From the NCBI GenBank assembly GCA_047967505.1, contig CM106540.1: a DNA stretch of 64,000 nt; one strand, 5' to 3'. The notes beneath the pieces are model-generated. The model had not been told where the DNA came from. It was given only the letters and a program-made list of their open reading frames with translations, and did no database searches. Of the stretch, positions 1 through 12,000 are shown piece after piece. Position 1 is the first letter of the stretch, and every line of letters begins with the position of its first letter. This DNA comes from Dipteris shenzhenensis. Its lineage: Eukaryota; Polypodiophyta; Polypodiopsida; Gleicheniales. The translations under genes were made by a program, and so were the position numbers.

Positions 1-322
1 GGGCTGTTTCGAGTTTCCAGCATCAAGTGGGAGTGTGATTAAGGATTACAAATTGGTTAGAGTTGCTGCGAATTGACTATGAAGCTGCATTTTCATCAGC
101 CAGAAGGTTTCGTTAGCCCTTATTTCTGCCCCGTAGTGTGGTCCTCCCTGCTCCTCTCTCTCACTCTCTTCTTTGTGATTTCATCCCCAGCCCAATTGTC
201 GAAGTTTTGGTGCTGTGTCAAGTTCTGCAGCATCGAGTTGGGGTTTGATTAAGGATTGTTAATTGGTTGGAATTGCTGCGAATTGATTATGAAGCTGCAT
301 TTTCATTAGCCAGAAGGTTTCA
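1..322 (+). repeat. 3' part of a Ty3/gypsy 5' LTR
   Basis: The stretch ends in ...GGTTTCA directly before a tRNA-Met-type primer binding site, as the end of a 5' LTR should. It contains an internal duplication: the block reading gattaaggatta...ttggtt...gctgcgaattga.tatgaagctgcattttcat.agccagaaggttt occurs at about 35-110 and again at about 247-320. The left end of the LTR lies outside the window. The element's coding relics follow on the + strand. Confidence 0.6.
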
Positions 323-323
323 G

Positions 324-336
324 TGGTATCAAAGCT
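324..336 (+). other. Primer binding site (initiator tRNA-Met type)
   Basis: TGGTATCAAAGCT lies one base after the LTR end. Many plant LTR retrotransposons use TGGTATCAGAGC, complementary to the 3' end of initiator tRNA-Met. This copy differs from that consensus by one base (A for G). Confidence 0.65.
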
Positions 337-383
337 CTTAGAATCGGTTGTAGTTCTCATGTGCATGAAAGATCACCCTTCCT

Positions 384-815
384 TTGAGAAAGGGAAGAAA
401 GCAGATCAGAAAAGAACATTGTACCAAGAGGGTCAGAGAAAAAAAACTTTTGTGCCCTCTCAGGGTTGAAAAGAAAGGCAAGCCTAGTTCATACCAGAAT
501 AGATTGAAATCTTTGCAAAGGAAGAGAAGTGTTTCCGTTGTGGAGAAGAGGGACATATGGCTGCCCAGTGTCCCGAAAAGCCTCTAAGGTTTAAGAAGTA
601 GAAAAAGCCAAAAGAACTACCAAAGACCTTGGCGGGAGTAGTGCCTGACATGCTAGGGATAGTGACTGATGCAGAGGCCAGCGAACTTTGTCTCTCATGG
701 GGCAAAGTAAGAGACCAGAATGTGCTGATTTTGGTTGATCAAGGAGCCACGGACAACTTCATCTTTGAGGATGTAACTTTGAGGTTACGAATCAAGGCAA
801 AAGAGTTGGGATGAT
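384..815 (+). pseudogene. Ty3/gypsy gag zinc knuckle and protease relic
   Basis: The frame through about 527-585 encodes a CCHC zinc knuckle, CFRCGEEGHMAAQC, typical of the C-terminal end of retrotransposon Gag (nucleic-acid binding). A separate open segment at 629-814 resembles the retroviral-type aspartic protease: LVDQGATDNFIF sits where LVDSGATHNFI is usual, so the catalytic D-S/T-G triad is altered to D-Q-G. Only the last part of gag is present, and the two parts are in different frames separated by stops. The element is non-functional. It lies between the primer site at 324 and the reverse transcriptase relic near 1.9 kb, in normal gag-pol order. Confidence 0.6.
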
Positions 816-1372
816 CTCTCGATGCGAAGATCTGTCGAGGTAAATAAGTTCGAGTTACGCCGCTTATTGGAAAGCTTCGGATTCATATTCAAGATTGTTG
901 TGTGGTAGAGGAAGAAATTTTCATCTCTACGCTGAATCATTATGATGTAGTTTTGGGAATTCATGGTTCCTGAGAATAAGAGTACATATGATGATGCCTG
1001 AAAGAACCCTTGTATTCAACAAAGAGCATTGGATTGTTGCTAAAGAAAAAGGAGAAACTATACATATTGTATTTAGTGTTTGAGTTGGAAAGCTACAAAG
1101 TATTCCCTTTATGCGTACATGATTTTTGTCGAGATAAGGTTGAAGATCACCCACTGAGTTAAATCCAAAAGAAAAAGATAAGTTTTAGTTTCTAGAATCC
1201 TTTAAAGATTTCTTTTCAAAGTTTGTGCTAGGAGAGCTACGACCAAAGAGACCGGAGGGTCTAGCATTGAGCCTCCCAACTAGCCACCCTTTGGTGAGTG
1301 CAGTTCAAAATGAGGAGAGCATGGCTCAGGTACATGACTTGCTCTCCAAAGAGTTATTTGACCTAGTTCTTC
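816..1372 (+). pseudogene. Decayed pol linker of the first gypsy element
   Basis: No long frame is open, but scraps keep the expected order. About 1,210-1,372 reads like the protease-to-RT linker: S-L-P-T-S-H-P followed by MAQVHDLLSKELFDLVLLP, comparable to the conserved 'QV.ELL..GLI.PS.SP' stretch just before RT. The rest is degenerate. Confidence 0.4.
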
Positions 1373-1868
1373 TCCCAGACGCGCTAATAGACCCGTTAAT
1401 AGACACGCTATTAGATGCACTATTAGACGTGCCCGTAATTTCTCTATTCGAACAACGCCTATAGATGCGCCAGCTATTTTGTGCATCTATAGTTGTTTTG
1501 TGTTGTGTATTAGTTGGCCATCTACTCTGACATAATTTAACAAGGGCAATCATTGACTACGAGTTTGTAGGTCAATTCCAATTCTCTGACATTAGCTTTA
1601 GAACATGTGTTAGAAGAACTTGAAGATGTTTCTACAAGTAAAGCACCCTCTCATCCAAGCCCTTGCTCTGAGCCAAATGAGGGGTCACAATTAGATGTAA
1701 TATTCTTTGACTGCCAAATAAAATCCTCCATACTATTATCTCCCTTTAAAGCCTCCTTTACTATTCCAAATTAGTTTGTCAAACAAAGACTTCGAACTCG
1801 AACCATGCTCTTAGCCATATTAGAATGAGAAACTTTAAAAGGAAAGCGACAAAGAAATGTATTGATCT
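1373..1868. other. Unidentified ~0.5-kb insertion in gypsy pol
   Basis: The pol sequence breaks at about 1,373 and resumes at about 1,869. The intervening ~495 bp starts with four imperfect 13-bp units around CTAATAGAC/CTATTAGA (1382-1434). It codes for nothing recognisable and shows no clear terminal repeats. Confidence 0.3.
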
Positions 1869-2745
1869 TTTTCTCTGGTGTTGTCTGTTCAAAAGAAAGA
1901 TGGATCCTATAGTATGTGTCTTGATTATAAAGGCCAACAAGATGACCATTGAGAACATGTTTCAAATCCCAAACATGGATGATGTGTTGGATAAGTTAAA
2001 AAGGAGCAATACGATTTTACTTTTTCTTTTTCTTTTTTTGCATGAGAAAGGCTTCTAATAAGTTGAAAAAGAACCTGCAGAGCTAGCTTAGAGCGGAAAT
2101 ACATCATGCATGGCATGAACAAAAGGGTCACCCAGAACAGGTTGATAGAAAACCTCAGGAAAGAAACGAGGGAAGAGGCTAAAGCGCCACCTCACTCTTA
2201 CTATAGTCTGTGAGAAGAAGGGAGAGCCCGTTCAGTCTCTAAGAAAAATATCCCTCCTAGCAGAGGCTGCCTCGAACATGGTCGCCGAGTGGCCATCAAA
2301 GTATGTATGGTTTGAGTCTAGATGCTAGCCGTGGTGTGAGAGGGATGGACCTGAGATCCATCCAATGGATTTTCTGCATGATTGATTTGAAGAGTGCTAT
2401 CATGAAATAAGATATGCACAAGATGGCTTTTTGGACGACCTTTAAGCTGTACGAGTCCTTGGTAATGCCTTTTAGACTAACGAATGCTCCTGCTACTTCG
2501 AGCAAGATAATGGACCTGATATGTAGACCTCATAGACTTTTCACAACTACTTTCTTCGAGGATATTAGTGTGCTTTCGAGGTCAAAAGAGGAGCACAGGG
2601 ATAACAAGCTCTACACAAATGGTAAGAAAAGTGAGTTCTTTCTGGATAAAATCCACCATCTTGGTCATGTAATTTCTAAGGATCTGGAAAGAAAGAAAGA
2701 AAGAAAGTTTATTAAAGTCTTCGGAAGACCGATGGGTCTATGAGA
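1869..2745 (+). pseudogene. Ty3/gypsy reverse transcriptase relic
   Basis: Three reading frames together give RT pieces in the correct order. About 1,880-2,005 matches the 'VQKKDG...C.DY.ALNK.TI.N.FPIP..DD.LD.L' block. About 2,380-2,660 matches the palm domain: YESLVMPFRLTNAPATSSKIMD, then FFEDISV where the catalytic F/Y-x-DD is expected, then SEFFLDKIHHLGHVIS. The first catalytic Asp of the DD pair is Glu here. Frameshifts and an internal foreign stretch at about 2,060-2,310 make this an old, dead copy. The sequence then runs into the simple-repeat tail of a minus-strand LINE. Confidence 0.6.
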
Positions 2746-3535
2746 CTGTGAAAATCTTGATACAACGAGCTGTGGTAGTGGAGCTACTAAACGAGCATCC
2801 ATACCAATGCAAAATGCAAAATGCAAAAAATGCAAAAATGCAGATGGCAGTACTAAGTCCTAAGTACAACATAGTCATGTCGATGGTCGACTATATATCA
2901 ATCTCAGCATCATCATCAATATCATCATCATCCCCAGCAACAGCAAGATATCAAGATGGATGAGGCAGTGGAGGCATGAAGTCGGCAATAGAGTGCTGTC
3001 GGCCACTCAGAGGTGCGGTCCTGGCACGTCTCTTGGCCGTAGCTCTGCGTCTAACCAGGGCTACTGTGACCCCCCGTCGGTTGGGCTCCGACTCTAAACA
3101 AGGAGGGGATGTCTCCAAGTGTGATCTGTGTGTCGACCCTCTGTCTGAGCTGTCGGGTCACGGGCTCCGAGTCACGGTTATGTCGAGGCCTCGTCTCGTT
3201 GGGGTCCATGTGATCTAGCTGAAAGAACTCCGTGATAGAGCTCTAAGAGGGATCAACCGAGGAAGAAGTCTGCTCCTATCTCCGTGCTCGGAGTATCCTC
3301 TTGCGGTGTCTAAGTGCCTCATGAATGAAACCTGCCAAACACCGTTGGTCTGGGTAGGAGAGGAAACAGGCTAACATCCCATAACTATCCCTGAAGAGGC
3401 AGTGGAAACGTCCTCGGATCTCATAGTACATATGACACCTGAAGATGAAATGCTCCTCTGTCTCAACCTCCTGTATGTCACATAGTGGAGCAGAAGCAGC
3501 CCCTCCTGCAGCCTCTTTCTCTGTAGAAACTCCTC
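2697..3535 (-). mobile_element. LINE-C 3' end: ORF2 C-terminus, 3' UTR and (CTTT)n tail
   Basis: On the minus strand, 3,480-3,276 encodes a typical LINE ORF2 C-terminal zinc-binding end: CDIQEVETEEHFIFRCHMYY, then IRGRF and LFR. A non-coding stretch follows and ends at about 2,716 with TAATAAAC and a CTTT-rich tail (plus strand gaaagaaagaaagaaag). That layout is a 3' UTR with a polyadenylation signal and simple-repeat tail. A diverged copy of the same 3' UTR lies at 55,098-55,570. The ORF2 body is interrupted at about 3,535 and continues at about 5,034. Confidence 0.55.
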
Positions 3536-3537
3536 TT

Positions 3538-4485
3538 ACAGTAGCTCTGCTAGAGCAGCTCCTCTTGCAAGGTGTTTCCCACACAAATCCTGCATTGGCG
3601 CTTTTCCTATGCAATCGTACTCCAACGGCTACTCTCAATTTTGAGGCAAATCTCTAATAGATTTACATTGGTTTTTTGCATAGCTTTTGAAGTTGTATCA
3701 GAGAAGCAGAAGCACACAATTATGCTAAATTAGAATCTTGCTTTCCAGCATTGATTAAGTGCTACTGATGTGTGGAAATAGTGATAATTGTGCAGTCATC
3801 TTCCCTCAGGATTGGAGAGCCCTTGGAGCCTTGAGCACCCTAGCTAGGCTATCTTTTTTAGAACTGCCTATGTATATAGGCTTACTGCTCAGCCTTGAGC
3901 TTCATTTTCATGTCCTATACATAGCTCTGGCTATAGTCTTAAGTCCATTCAGTTTGAAAGGTGTTGATAAAATTTATAGTAGCTCTCTCGTAGAGCAGCT
4001 CCTCCTGCAGCAGCCCTCCTGCAAGTTATTTCCCACACAAATCATGCAGTGGTACTTTACCACTGCCATCCTACTCCCGATTCAATTTGGAGGCAAACTG
4101 TAAATTGTAATACATTCACATTGGTATTTTGCATAGCTTTTGAAGTTGCATTAGAGAAGCAGAAGCGCACAGTTATGCTAAATTAGAATATCATTGTCCA
4201 AGCATTGGCTAAGTGTTACTGATGTGTGGAAATAGTGATAATTGTGCAGGCATCTTTCCTCAGGACTTGGAGCCTTGAACACCCCAGCTAGGCTGTCTTT
4301 TTGAGAACTGCCTATGTATATAGGCTTAGTGCTCAGCCTTATGCTTCATTTTGTGCCTTGTACATAGCTGTGGCTATAGTCACTTTCAATTTGGAAGGTG
4401 TTGATAAAATTTACTTAAACACCACCTTGGTCTTGTATCTTATTGTAATAAAGAGCCTGTTTCTGCAATCTTACATAAAATAATC
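3538..4485 (+). repeat. Duplicated LTR-like block inside LINE-C
   Basis: Two copies of a ~438-bp unit lie in tandem. The blocks GTAGCTCT..TAGAGCAGCTCCTC start at 3541 and 3979. Both contain TATGTATATAGGCTTA (TATA-box-like) and TTGATAAAATTTA, and the second is followed by an AATAAAG stretch near 4,450. This resembles two adjacent copies of one LTR. No coding region lies between them. The block separates two LINE-C segments and therefore inserted into that element. Confidence 0.45.
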
Positions 4486-5033
4486 TTTTCTGTACCCCTT
4501 TAAGAGAGCATCGAGAGGTTTTAACGTTATTCTATTAGTTCTGTAAGACCTGGGAGACTGCAAAGAGGCCCACATTTTAAGGGGAGAAGTGCGCCAAGCC
4601 GGATATCTAGGTTTTAGATAAGGGCCCACATGGAGAAGACTACCACATCCATGCTTTTAGTAGGCACCTTTTTCTGAAAAGACCAGTTCAGCCAGCTTTT
4701 CCTACCTGAAAAGCTCCCAGCTTTTAGGGGCAAAGCCAGTAAGCATGGCTGTCCCTAGTTTTATTGAATGGAGAGTTCCAGTTGTATTATCGTCTTGCTC
4801 CTCCATGGGTCAGTTGTATAACAATTTTCTATTGTAATAAAAACCTTCGCCGGAAGAAAGAGGGGGGCGGGGGGCTTCATAGAGGGGTAAACCAGATCTT
4901 GAATGTTTCAGCCTACTCCTACCGTTTCCTATTGATTCAAATGGCGTTTCAGAAACATTTCAAAACTACCATGTTTCCTGCATGGACATGTTTCGTGCAA
5001 CATAGCCTAGAATGCTGTGTCAAGCTGTAGTGG
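4486..5033. other. Unassigned intronic sequence
   Basis: I see no gene. Features include a G-rich run at 4,862-4,874 and two AATAAAA-like sites. The text around 4,550-4,850 looks like further LTR-type sequence (TTTTATTG..., TTGTATAAC, TTGTAATAAAAACC), but no partner copy is in the window. Confidence 0.3.
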
Positions 5034-5500
5034 AGGTGCCCCAAAGTCAGCTATAATGGTTTGATGTTGGACCGACAGCTTACTACGGATCATTTGTGAC
5101 AATAAGAGAACCTAGAGCCTCTTCACTTCGGCCTAGTCTACCTCTGATAGATCAGGCTCCCTACCATGCATGCCCTTTGGGTGGACGAACGAGTCAATGA
5201 GAAAATGACAGTGAAACCACAACCGCTCAAGTCTAGCAAATGCAATGTATTGCATGCTTAGTCGGGCCTGCATCATTCGTCGGATTGTGAAAATCGGGCC
5301 ATAGTATGTGTAGGATGCGACGACCCCACTGGTAATCCATTCAGTTTGAATTGCTCTCTATGCATGACTGCTCGGGATGTGTTCAAGATCATAACCTTCA
5401 GGTTGTGTGTCTCACAGAAGCTATGGAGTGCATCCAACCAGCTGTGAAAGGTCAAGTGATGGCTGGTGAAGAATGTTGTATAGTGTGCATGCATAACAGA
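5034..5500 (-). pseudogene. LINE-C ORF2 fragment (RT thumb and connection)
   Basis: Minus-strand frames give LDALHSFCETHNLKVM near 5,440-5,390, comparable to the 'LD.L..FC..H.L.VN..KT' motif after the RT palm of many LINEs. Then come AFARLERLWFHCHFL and MIRSKLSVQHQTIIADFG (about 5,205-5,050), comparable to the family's 'LRQMLR....T.....AE.G' connection region. Stops and frameshifts are present. Order and strand agree with the 3' end at 2,697-3,535, so both belong to one LINE split by the LTR-like block. Confidence 0.5.
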
Positions 5501-6119
5501 GCGAGAGTGTGTGCTTTTGGGAGGAGAGGGGGCTCGTCACTCGAGAGATGTCTGCTAGAAGTCCTTGAAGATGGTACTTAACAGAATATTGATTAACTCC
5601 TCATTCTGGCGAGCGAAATCCACAAGCTGCTTCTTCAGGGGGATCAGGCATGGTACTCATGTATTGTCTTTTTCTCAGTTGAAAGGTGATGCTTAGTCTT
5701 GATTTTGAGTTGACAGCGTAAAGCCTTACTCTCATTCGTATGAGCTATTGTAGGGTACCAAGCTAAGGGATGGCGGGCGAGTGGTGTGGGTGGTTTGTGC
5801 GAAAGGGTTCAAGGTGGCCTCCTGAAGGGATCAGGTGATCAGAGTGACTTGATCTTCTATGAGCGGGATGTCCTCGAGATATATGAATAAAGTGGAGTGG
5901 TGTTCGGTGTACTCAGGGGGGAGGCTATGATCAAAGTAGATGTCATGATATGTAGTGTGTATGGGTGGTATCGTGGTGCACGTTGTGTGGCGGGGGATGG
6001 ATAAACTAAAGAGGGATAGTCGTGGTCAGCTTCTGGTGGTGGTGGTGAGTCAAAGAAGTCAGTGATATGCGGGGCGAAGGAAGTGATCCCCATAAGATAG
6101 CTAACTACACTAGCACCTC
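5501..6119. other. Unassigned intronic sequence
   Basis: No gene recognised. It may include upstream remains of LINE-C on the minus strand. A proline/serine-rich minus-strand frame (6123-5857) has no recognisable motif. Confidence 0.3.
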
Positions 6120-8465
6120 CCAAGTGGGTGTTGCTATGCGGAGCGTCCTCTCAGACACCCCTCCCAGTACAGCCTCGTCCTCGCAGCTTTTCACTCCTGG
6201 TTTATCAAGATCTTTTGCGAGTGCGGTCACAGATTTCGCTCAGTACCCAGACAGGTGTGAGGGTTGGGAGATCCTAGGAGATGAGATTGAGCGAGATTTT
6301 TAGTCACCCTTGCGTACAGGCACCTCGTCACAGATTCTTCCTCTCCCTCTTACCTATTCCAGGTGTAGAGTTAGGACGGCTCAGCCTCTTTCAGCTCTTC
6401 TGACTCCTAGACCTGACCCCAGGATGGTTGACAGAGATCTGCCCGTTGATCTTTGGTCCTTTTTGGCTCGAGTGGTTTCCACAGACTCCCTCACTAGATT
6501 GGAACTTCTCCCGGTATTTTGTCGACGGTCAGAGGAGGTAGAGGAGTACTTGGGATCTGTTACTCTATCCAAAGAGGGGCACATTCTTCGTTTCTCCGCA
6601 GGCAGCTTTCGTTCTCGGGGGAGCGAAAGCTGGTCAGATGAGCTTCTTGACAGCGAGATTGATAGACAGCTTTTGAGCATGACTTAGTTTTCATCAGTTC
6701 ACCGTATTGTCGGCTCGCAGATTCATTCTTGCCCTAGGACTCTTCGACTTGGCTTCGGAGGCAGGGCCTTTCTGTTTCTGTTCTTTGAGATACAGGGAGA
6801 CTTTGATTTGCCCAGGAGTGCTGGTTGGTTTGACTTTCAGCTCCTCAGTTCACGCCAGAGTATTATTCCCTTGGATGGAGCCATTTTACATGAGTTGGGG
6901 CAGATTTGGAGCTTGATTAGAGACCGACTTTGGATTGCGCCGTTAGAGAGAGTCATTTGTGCCGCTGCCACTAGCATCCCCTCACTTCCATCGGATGTCT
7001 AGGCTGTCTATCATTTCTTGGAATGTGAGAGGACTGAACGGCCGCAGATTTGTTTCAGATGCAGATGGTTGTACATCGAGAGTTCCTAGATTGCAGCTGC
7101 TTAGGGACTCCCTTCGATTTATTTCCTCAGGGTCCCCTCCAGACATTGTGCTTATGCAGGAGCATAAGCTCTCCCAGGACAGGATTGACAGATGCAGATC
7201 CTTACTCAGAGGACAGAGCCGACATATTGGAGCCCAGCGGATGGTACGAGGGGAGGAGTCTGCATCTCAATTTCAGCTAGGTGGGCCCCAGATATCACCC
7301 AAGAGGGTACACTAGTGGAGAGCAGGGCATGCTATGTTATTCTTCAGATTGAGAGCACAACAGTTGGTGTTCTCAATGTGTACGCTCCCACGGATCCAGT
7401 CCGCAGACGTGCATTTTGGAGACAGCTCAGAGAGTCCCTTCCTCAGGCAGACACCTGGATTGTTGGAGGAGATTCAACATGGTTGAATTCTTTGAAGACA
7501 AGTCGGGCCAGACAGAGGGTGGACTTTCTGATAGGGAGAGAGTGGAGTGGGATAGTTTTGTTTATCATGCTGGACTTCATGATGCAGCTCGATTGGACGA
7601 CTTTCGTCACTTGGCTTATAGTCTTCAGTTCTCTTGGTCGGGGGTTTTCGATGGCTCTCTCTCTTTGGCTAGGCTTGACAGGTTTTATATTGGCCATTGG
7701 GGCTAGGCCAGAGGAGGACAGATTGGGATCCGCCCGGGTTATGTTTTATCTGACCATGCTCCAGTCCTATTACAGATTCTCCCTACCTCTCGATTGGAGA
7801 GCACAGGCTTTGTGAGAGTTCCGGACTTTGTTTTTTAGGAGGCTTGGTTGACAGAGGACACTCCTGAGGATCAGGGCTGGTTGATGTGGGTAGAGGGGGC
7901 TTTGGCTAGAGTCAGCATGGCCTGCCAGTTGAGGGCAAAAGAGGAGAAGGAAAAGCTCAGAATCAGAGATCGAAACGCAAGAGCGGAGGTATCCAGACTT
8001 CAGAGATTGATTCATAGCTTTCCTCGTTCTCTTTTCATCAGAGGGCAGCTTTCAGAGGCTCAGGAGAGACTAGAGGAGGTTCAGGGAAGGAGGGCTCAGT
8101 TCAGGTTTTACTCCCAGCAGACCTTCTGGATCCAGAAGGGGGATAGATGCTCTAGAGAGTTCTTCAGGGCAGTGGGTCAGAGATACTCTTCGGACAGTCT
8201 TCGTAGACTTGTGGATGAGGCCGGGTCTCTTCAGACGGATCCTCATCGACTTGTTGAGATCACTTCTGATTTCTATTCCACTCTTTACACCGCTGATCCA
8301 GTCACCGAGGAGATGATCTGAGCCAGAGAGGAGATTTGGAGTCATGTCCCCCAGATGGTCTCAGACAGGATGAGTCATGTTTTGGATAGCCTGCTATCAC
8401 TCCTGGAGATCACAGAAGCGTTACATGAGCTGCCCAGAGATAGATGCCCGGGGGAGGACGGTCGG
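6120..8465 (+). mobile_element. LINE-A copy 1, truncated at its 3' side
   Basis: This copy resembles the complete LINE at 20316-27562. About 6,310-6,990 corresponds to the C-terminal part of ORF1. ORF2 starts at the ATG at 6995, with SWNVRGLNG and MQEHKLS endonuclease motifs, then LNVYAPTDP and VGGD, where the complete copy has GGDFNN. Frames change at about 7,250, 7,480 and 7,840. Homology runs through the domain between endonuclease and RT (FWIQKGDRCSREFFRA at about 8,125-8,170) and stops at CPGEDG, near 8,463, before RT. LINE copies normally lose the 5' end, so loss of the 3' half points to a later deletion. Confidence 0.7.
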
Positions 8466-8805
8466 CATCACATCAGTGTATGTCGTTAAGGGTGTGTTCC
8501 TTTTAGAGTTTCTTTACGAGGGGTTCTCTGCTTGCTAGAAACTACATTGAGCTTTTCGCAACCAAAATGTCTTTCTTAGTCCGTGTAATAAAAATAGGAT
8601 CATCGTTCTTGCCTCACAACCTCAATCCTGCTTTCTCATGTTTTGCATCCCTGGACATTTCTTGGGTCACCCTACTCCACCCCTGCCATTTTTTCAGTAA
8701 AAATTTCACTTTCCTTTCTTTCATTCATGCATAATTTCGAGATCTATTATCTTTTGTATGGAAACCTTTTTAAAGCGCAAACAATGATGTGCTTTTCCAT
8801 GGCAG
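8466..8805 (+). other. End of the intron upstream of GlnRS exon 1
   Basis: Non-coding, T-rich sequence leads into the 3' splice site ttttccatggcag at 8805. No gene is seen. The intron has no visible 5' splice site in the window, so it exceeds 8.8 kb. Confidence 0.6.
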
Positions 8806-9003
8806 ACTCCAGATGAAATAAAAGCGTATAGGGAGAAGAAGATGGAAAGCCCTTGGAGAGATCGTCCGATTGCGGAGTCTTTGAAGCTTTTTGATGACAT
8901 GAGGAGGGGATTGATGGAAGAAGGAAAGGCTACACTGCGAATGAAACAGGACATGAAGAGTGACAACTACAACATGTATGATCTGATTGCATATCGAATA
9001 AAG
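8806..9003 (+). CDS. GlnRS: GlnRS exon 1 (as numbered here)
   Basis: 66 codons, from [12 protein letters not shown] to YDLIAYRIK, flanked by ggcag and gtgaac, both ends in phase 0. It covers the family's conserved SPWRDRP.ESL.LF.DMRRG.. segment of the catalytic core. The ATG at 8842 is internal and is not the gene start. Confidence 0.93.
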
Positions 9004-12000
9004 GTGAACGACAGTCTTCTTCTCAGCCACTCTTTTCTTACTTTGATCAGAGTAAATGCTCCGCACTTAAGAGCTGACCTTTTGAGTACTCTTTGGCATT
9101 TTGGAGTATTCTTCGATTATGATATCATGTAAACTTGGGCAGTATACTCCACACCCTCATGCTGGAAGCAAGTGGTGCATCTACCCAAGCTACGATTACA
9201 CACATTGCATTGTTGACTCACTTGAAAATATCACCCATTCTGTAAGCTTCAATGTTATGAATGGATTTTTTTCTCATTGCTTTGAACCTTCTCCTTAGAA
9301 AGTTTGATACCTTACGTGCAAGAATTAAGTTTAGTGTACTTTTTTCATTTAAAAACAAGATATATTTTTTTCTTTGATGCTGGACAGCTATGCTCTTTGG
9401 AGTTTGAATCTCGACGTGCTTCTTATTATTGGCTTTTGGAAGCTTTAGATCTTTACCACCCTTATGTTTGGGAGTATTCACGATTAGTTATCTCAAACAC
9501 TGTGCTTTCTAAACGCAAGGTATGCTACTTTGCCATGGTGAACTCGCTCCATTTGAAAGATGTGAACTTTCCAGTGCAATATGAGTGAAACAATCATTTG
9601 GGTTTTAATACACTGATTTGTACCCAAAAATATACATATACGGATGGTCTGTTTGATGTTTTGATTTTTTACCCTTATATATGCAACCCTAATTCTGCTT
9701 TCTCTCTTTTATCTGTTGGTCTTTACATGTTTTTGCAGCTAAACAGATTGGTTACAGACAAATGGGTTGATGGGTGGGATGATCCTCGTCTTATGACACT
9801 AGCAGGTTTGAGACGCAGAGGTGTGACACCAGAGGCAATCAACAGTTTTGTACGTGATGTCGGGATAACAAGAAGGTTTTGTGTTTCTCTCTGCTCCATT
9901 AATTCTTTCAAAAAGTGTGCATCCCTGACATGCATACCTGTCGAGGCAAGTTCTGGGCTTTTCCCCCCTCTTGGCAAAATATATGCACGCAAATGTGTGA
10001 TGATGTCTTCAATTGTGTATCTTGTCTGCATGCAAGCATTTTTTTTGCGAGTGTCCATCATCTATTTGGCTTAACATGGCTCTGGATTTAATCTGTAAAG
10101 ATTCTTTTACCACAGGATTCTGTTTGTTATAAACAAAACATAAATAACCGTTAAATTTCTACCTGCTCACATGAACATATAGACATGGAATATAGATAAT
10201 GAAAAGGCATGTAACGGGGGTTAAACATGTGGGAAATAGCGACTCCTGTGGCAGGTCAACTACAGCTATGAGTAAATTTCTTGAGGGGTGTGGAAGGGTA
10301 TGGTTGTATATTCTTGAAGGGGTAGAAGGCGTTGATTATTGTTATACCTAAGACTTCCTTTAAACACGTAGCCAACTCTGAAGGCTTGATGACTACACCA
10401 TCTCAGTAGATGTTATACGTTTCAGTTGTTTTAAGGGGTAAGTCATTATTGGGTGAGAGTTATCTGGGGGCAATAATTTATGAGGCTCCAAAGCACACCA
10501 AATACTCTTCAAACATTTGCTTTAATGCTTACAGGACGATTTTAAAGCTTGGAAATGTAGCATACCAGTTGGGAGATGCCATCCAGTCCCAGGATTCACC
10601 ACATGTTCCTTGTACCACCTGTCACATGTGTATTACCCTCCTGTTTGTACTTTTCAATCGCTGACTTATCAGCGGTTGTATTCCCCTCAAAGTTTCTACC
10701 ATGTAAAGGTCAATGAAAACTGTTTAGATTGAAAGATGGTGATGATATACTCGTTTGACTGCTTCATGCACCCCGTGCAATGGAGTCTTGGTCTTGTCCA
10801 AGACCTGATCTAAGTTCCTCTTAGATTATGGTCTTAGTGGTTGCTGTCCTCTGTATTTCTAATGAATGGCTACGTCGTGGTACTAGAAGTGTCTATTGTC
10901 ACTCCTATGATGCAGATGAGTTGAAAGCATGCCACAGGTTGGCAAGAGACACATGCATGTTTTGCACTAGATACTAGGTCCACATATCTTCCTGTCAGCA
11001 TTAAGAAATTACAACATACCAATTCAAAAATTAATGTGAAATGAAGGACTATAGAAGGGGAAGGGGGAGTACTTCTTTGTTTGGTTATAGGGGTGAGTTG
11101 ACATGCATAGCTGATATATTCAAAGGATCTGCTTGTTGCTTTGTGTGCAATTGCCAGTCAAGTTTCAAGGCTTTTCCAACTTTGATTGCTGTTTTGAAAC
11201 ATTAATTAATTGATTAATTTCATTATACAAAAATCAAGGATCCCTTCTTCATCATTCCAAACATTAAATCTTAAAAAGTGTGTTCTAGGGCAGTATGCAT
11301 TGTAAGAGGGCGTACATTGTGACATGTTTTGAAACGTTGAGGTTTCAGAGATGGACAAAGATAATTAAATATTTGAACTGAGGAAGTCGATTGTTATTGT
11401 TGCATGATGAGTATGGTGCAATTTAGAGTGGTGAACAAGGAGATAAGGCAGATTGCTTTATTTGCATTATACACTGTCTGGATGAACTTGTAAGGGTCAT
11501 TGGAAAGGGTTGGGCATCCCCTCTATTGAAGCTGGAGAGTGTCACCTTCATAACTGGCTCTTATAGCGCACTTGCTCCCTTTCTGGAATTTTCGAAGCAA
11601 ATTCTCGTCATCTTTTGGTTTTTGTATGCTATAACCATAGCATTTGCTGCTGAACTTGTAAAGTCACATTTAATTGTAACATAGCTTCTAACTTATATAG
11701 GAAACCTTAAACAATCCTAAAATAAGCATTTATATACTTCTAACTTCAAACAAATACTCTGGAACGTCGTATACATATAGACATTTAAGCTATATATTTA
11801 CTTTCTGATAGGAAAGAGCAGTTAAATTGTTACTCAATGTCTCTTGTCTTAGAGTTTTGTAGAATAACAAGCGAGTACACGTACTCGTGAGCACTGCCTC
11901 AAGTTCTGTCATATGCAAACGATTGTCAAGATGAATGGATGATGCAATCGCTTGCAAATGCAAAGAGATTTGCAAAGTCTATGTGTGTGTGTGTGTGTGT

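Noticed and set aside
1-8805. Search for upstream GlnRS exons (HIGH motif, EPNGYLHIGHAK-like)
   Set aside because: None found in any + strand frame; they must lie to the left of the window.
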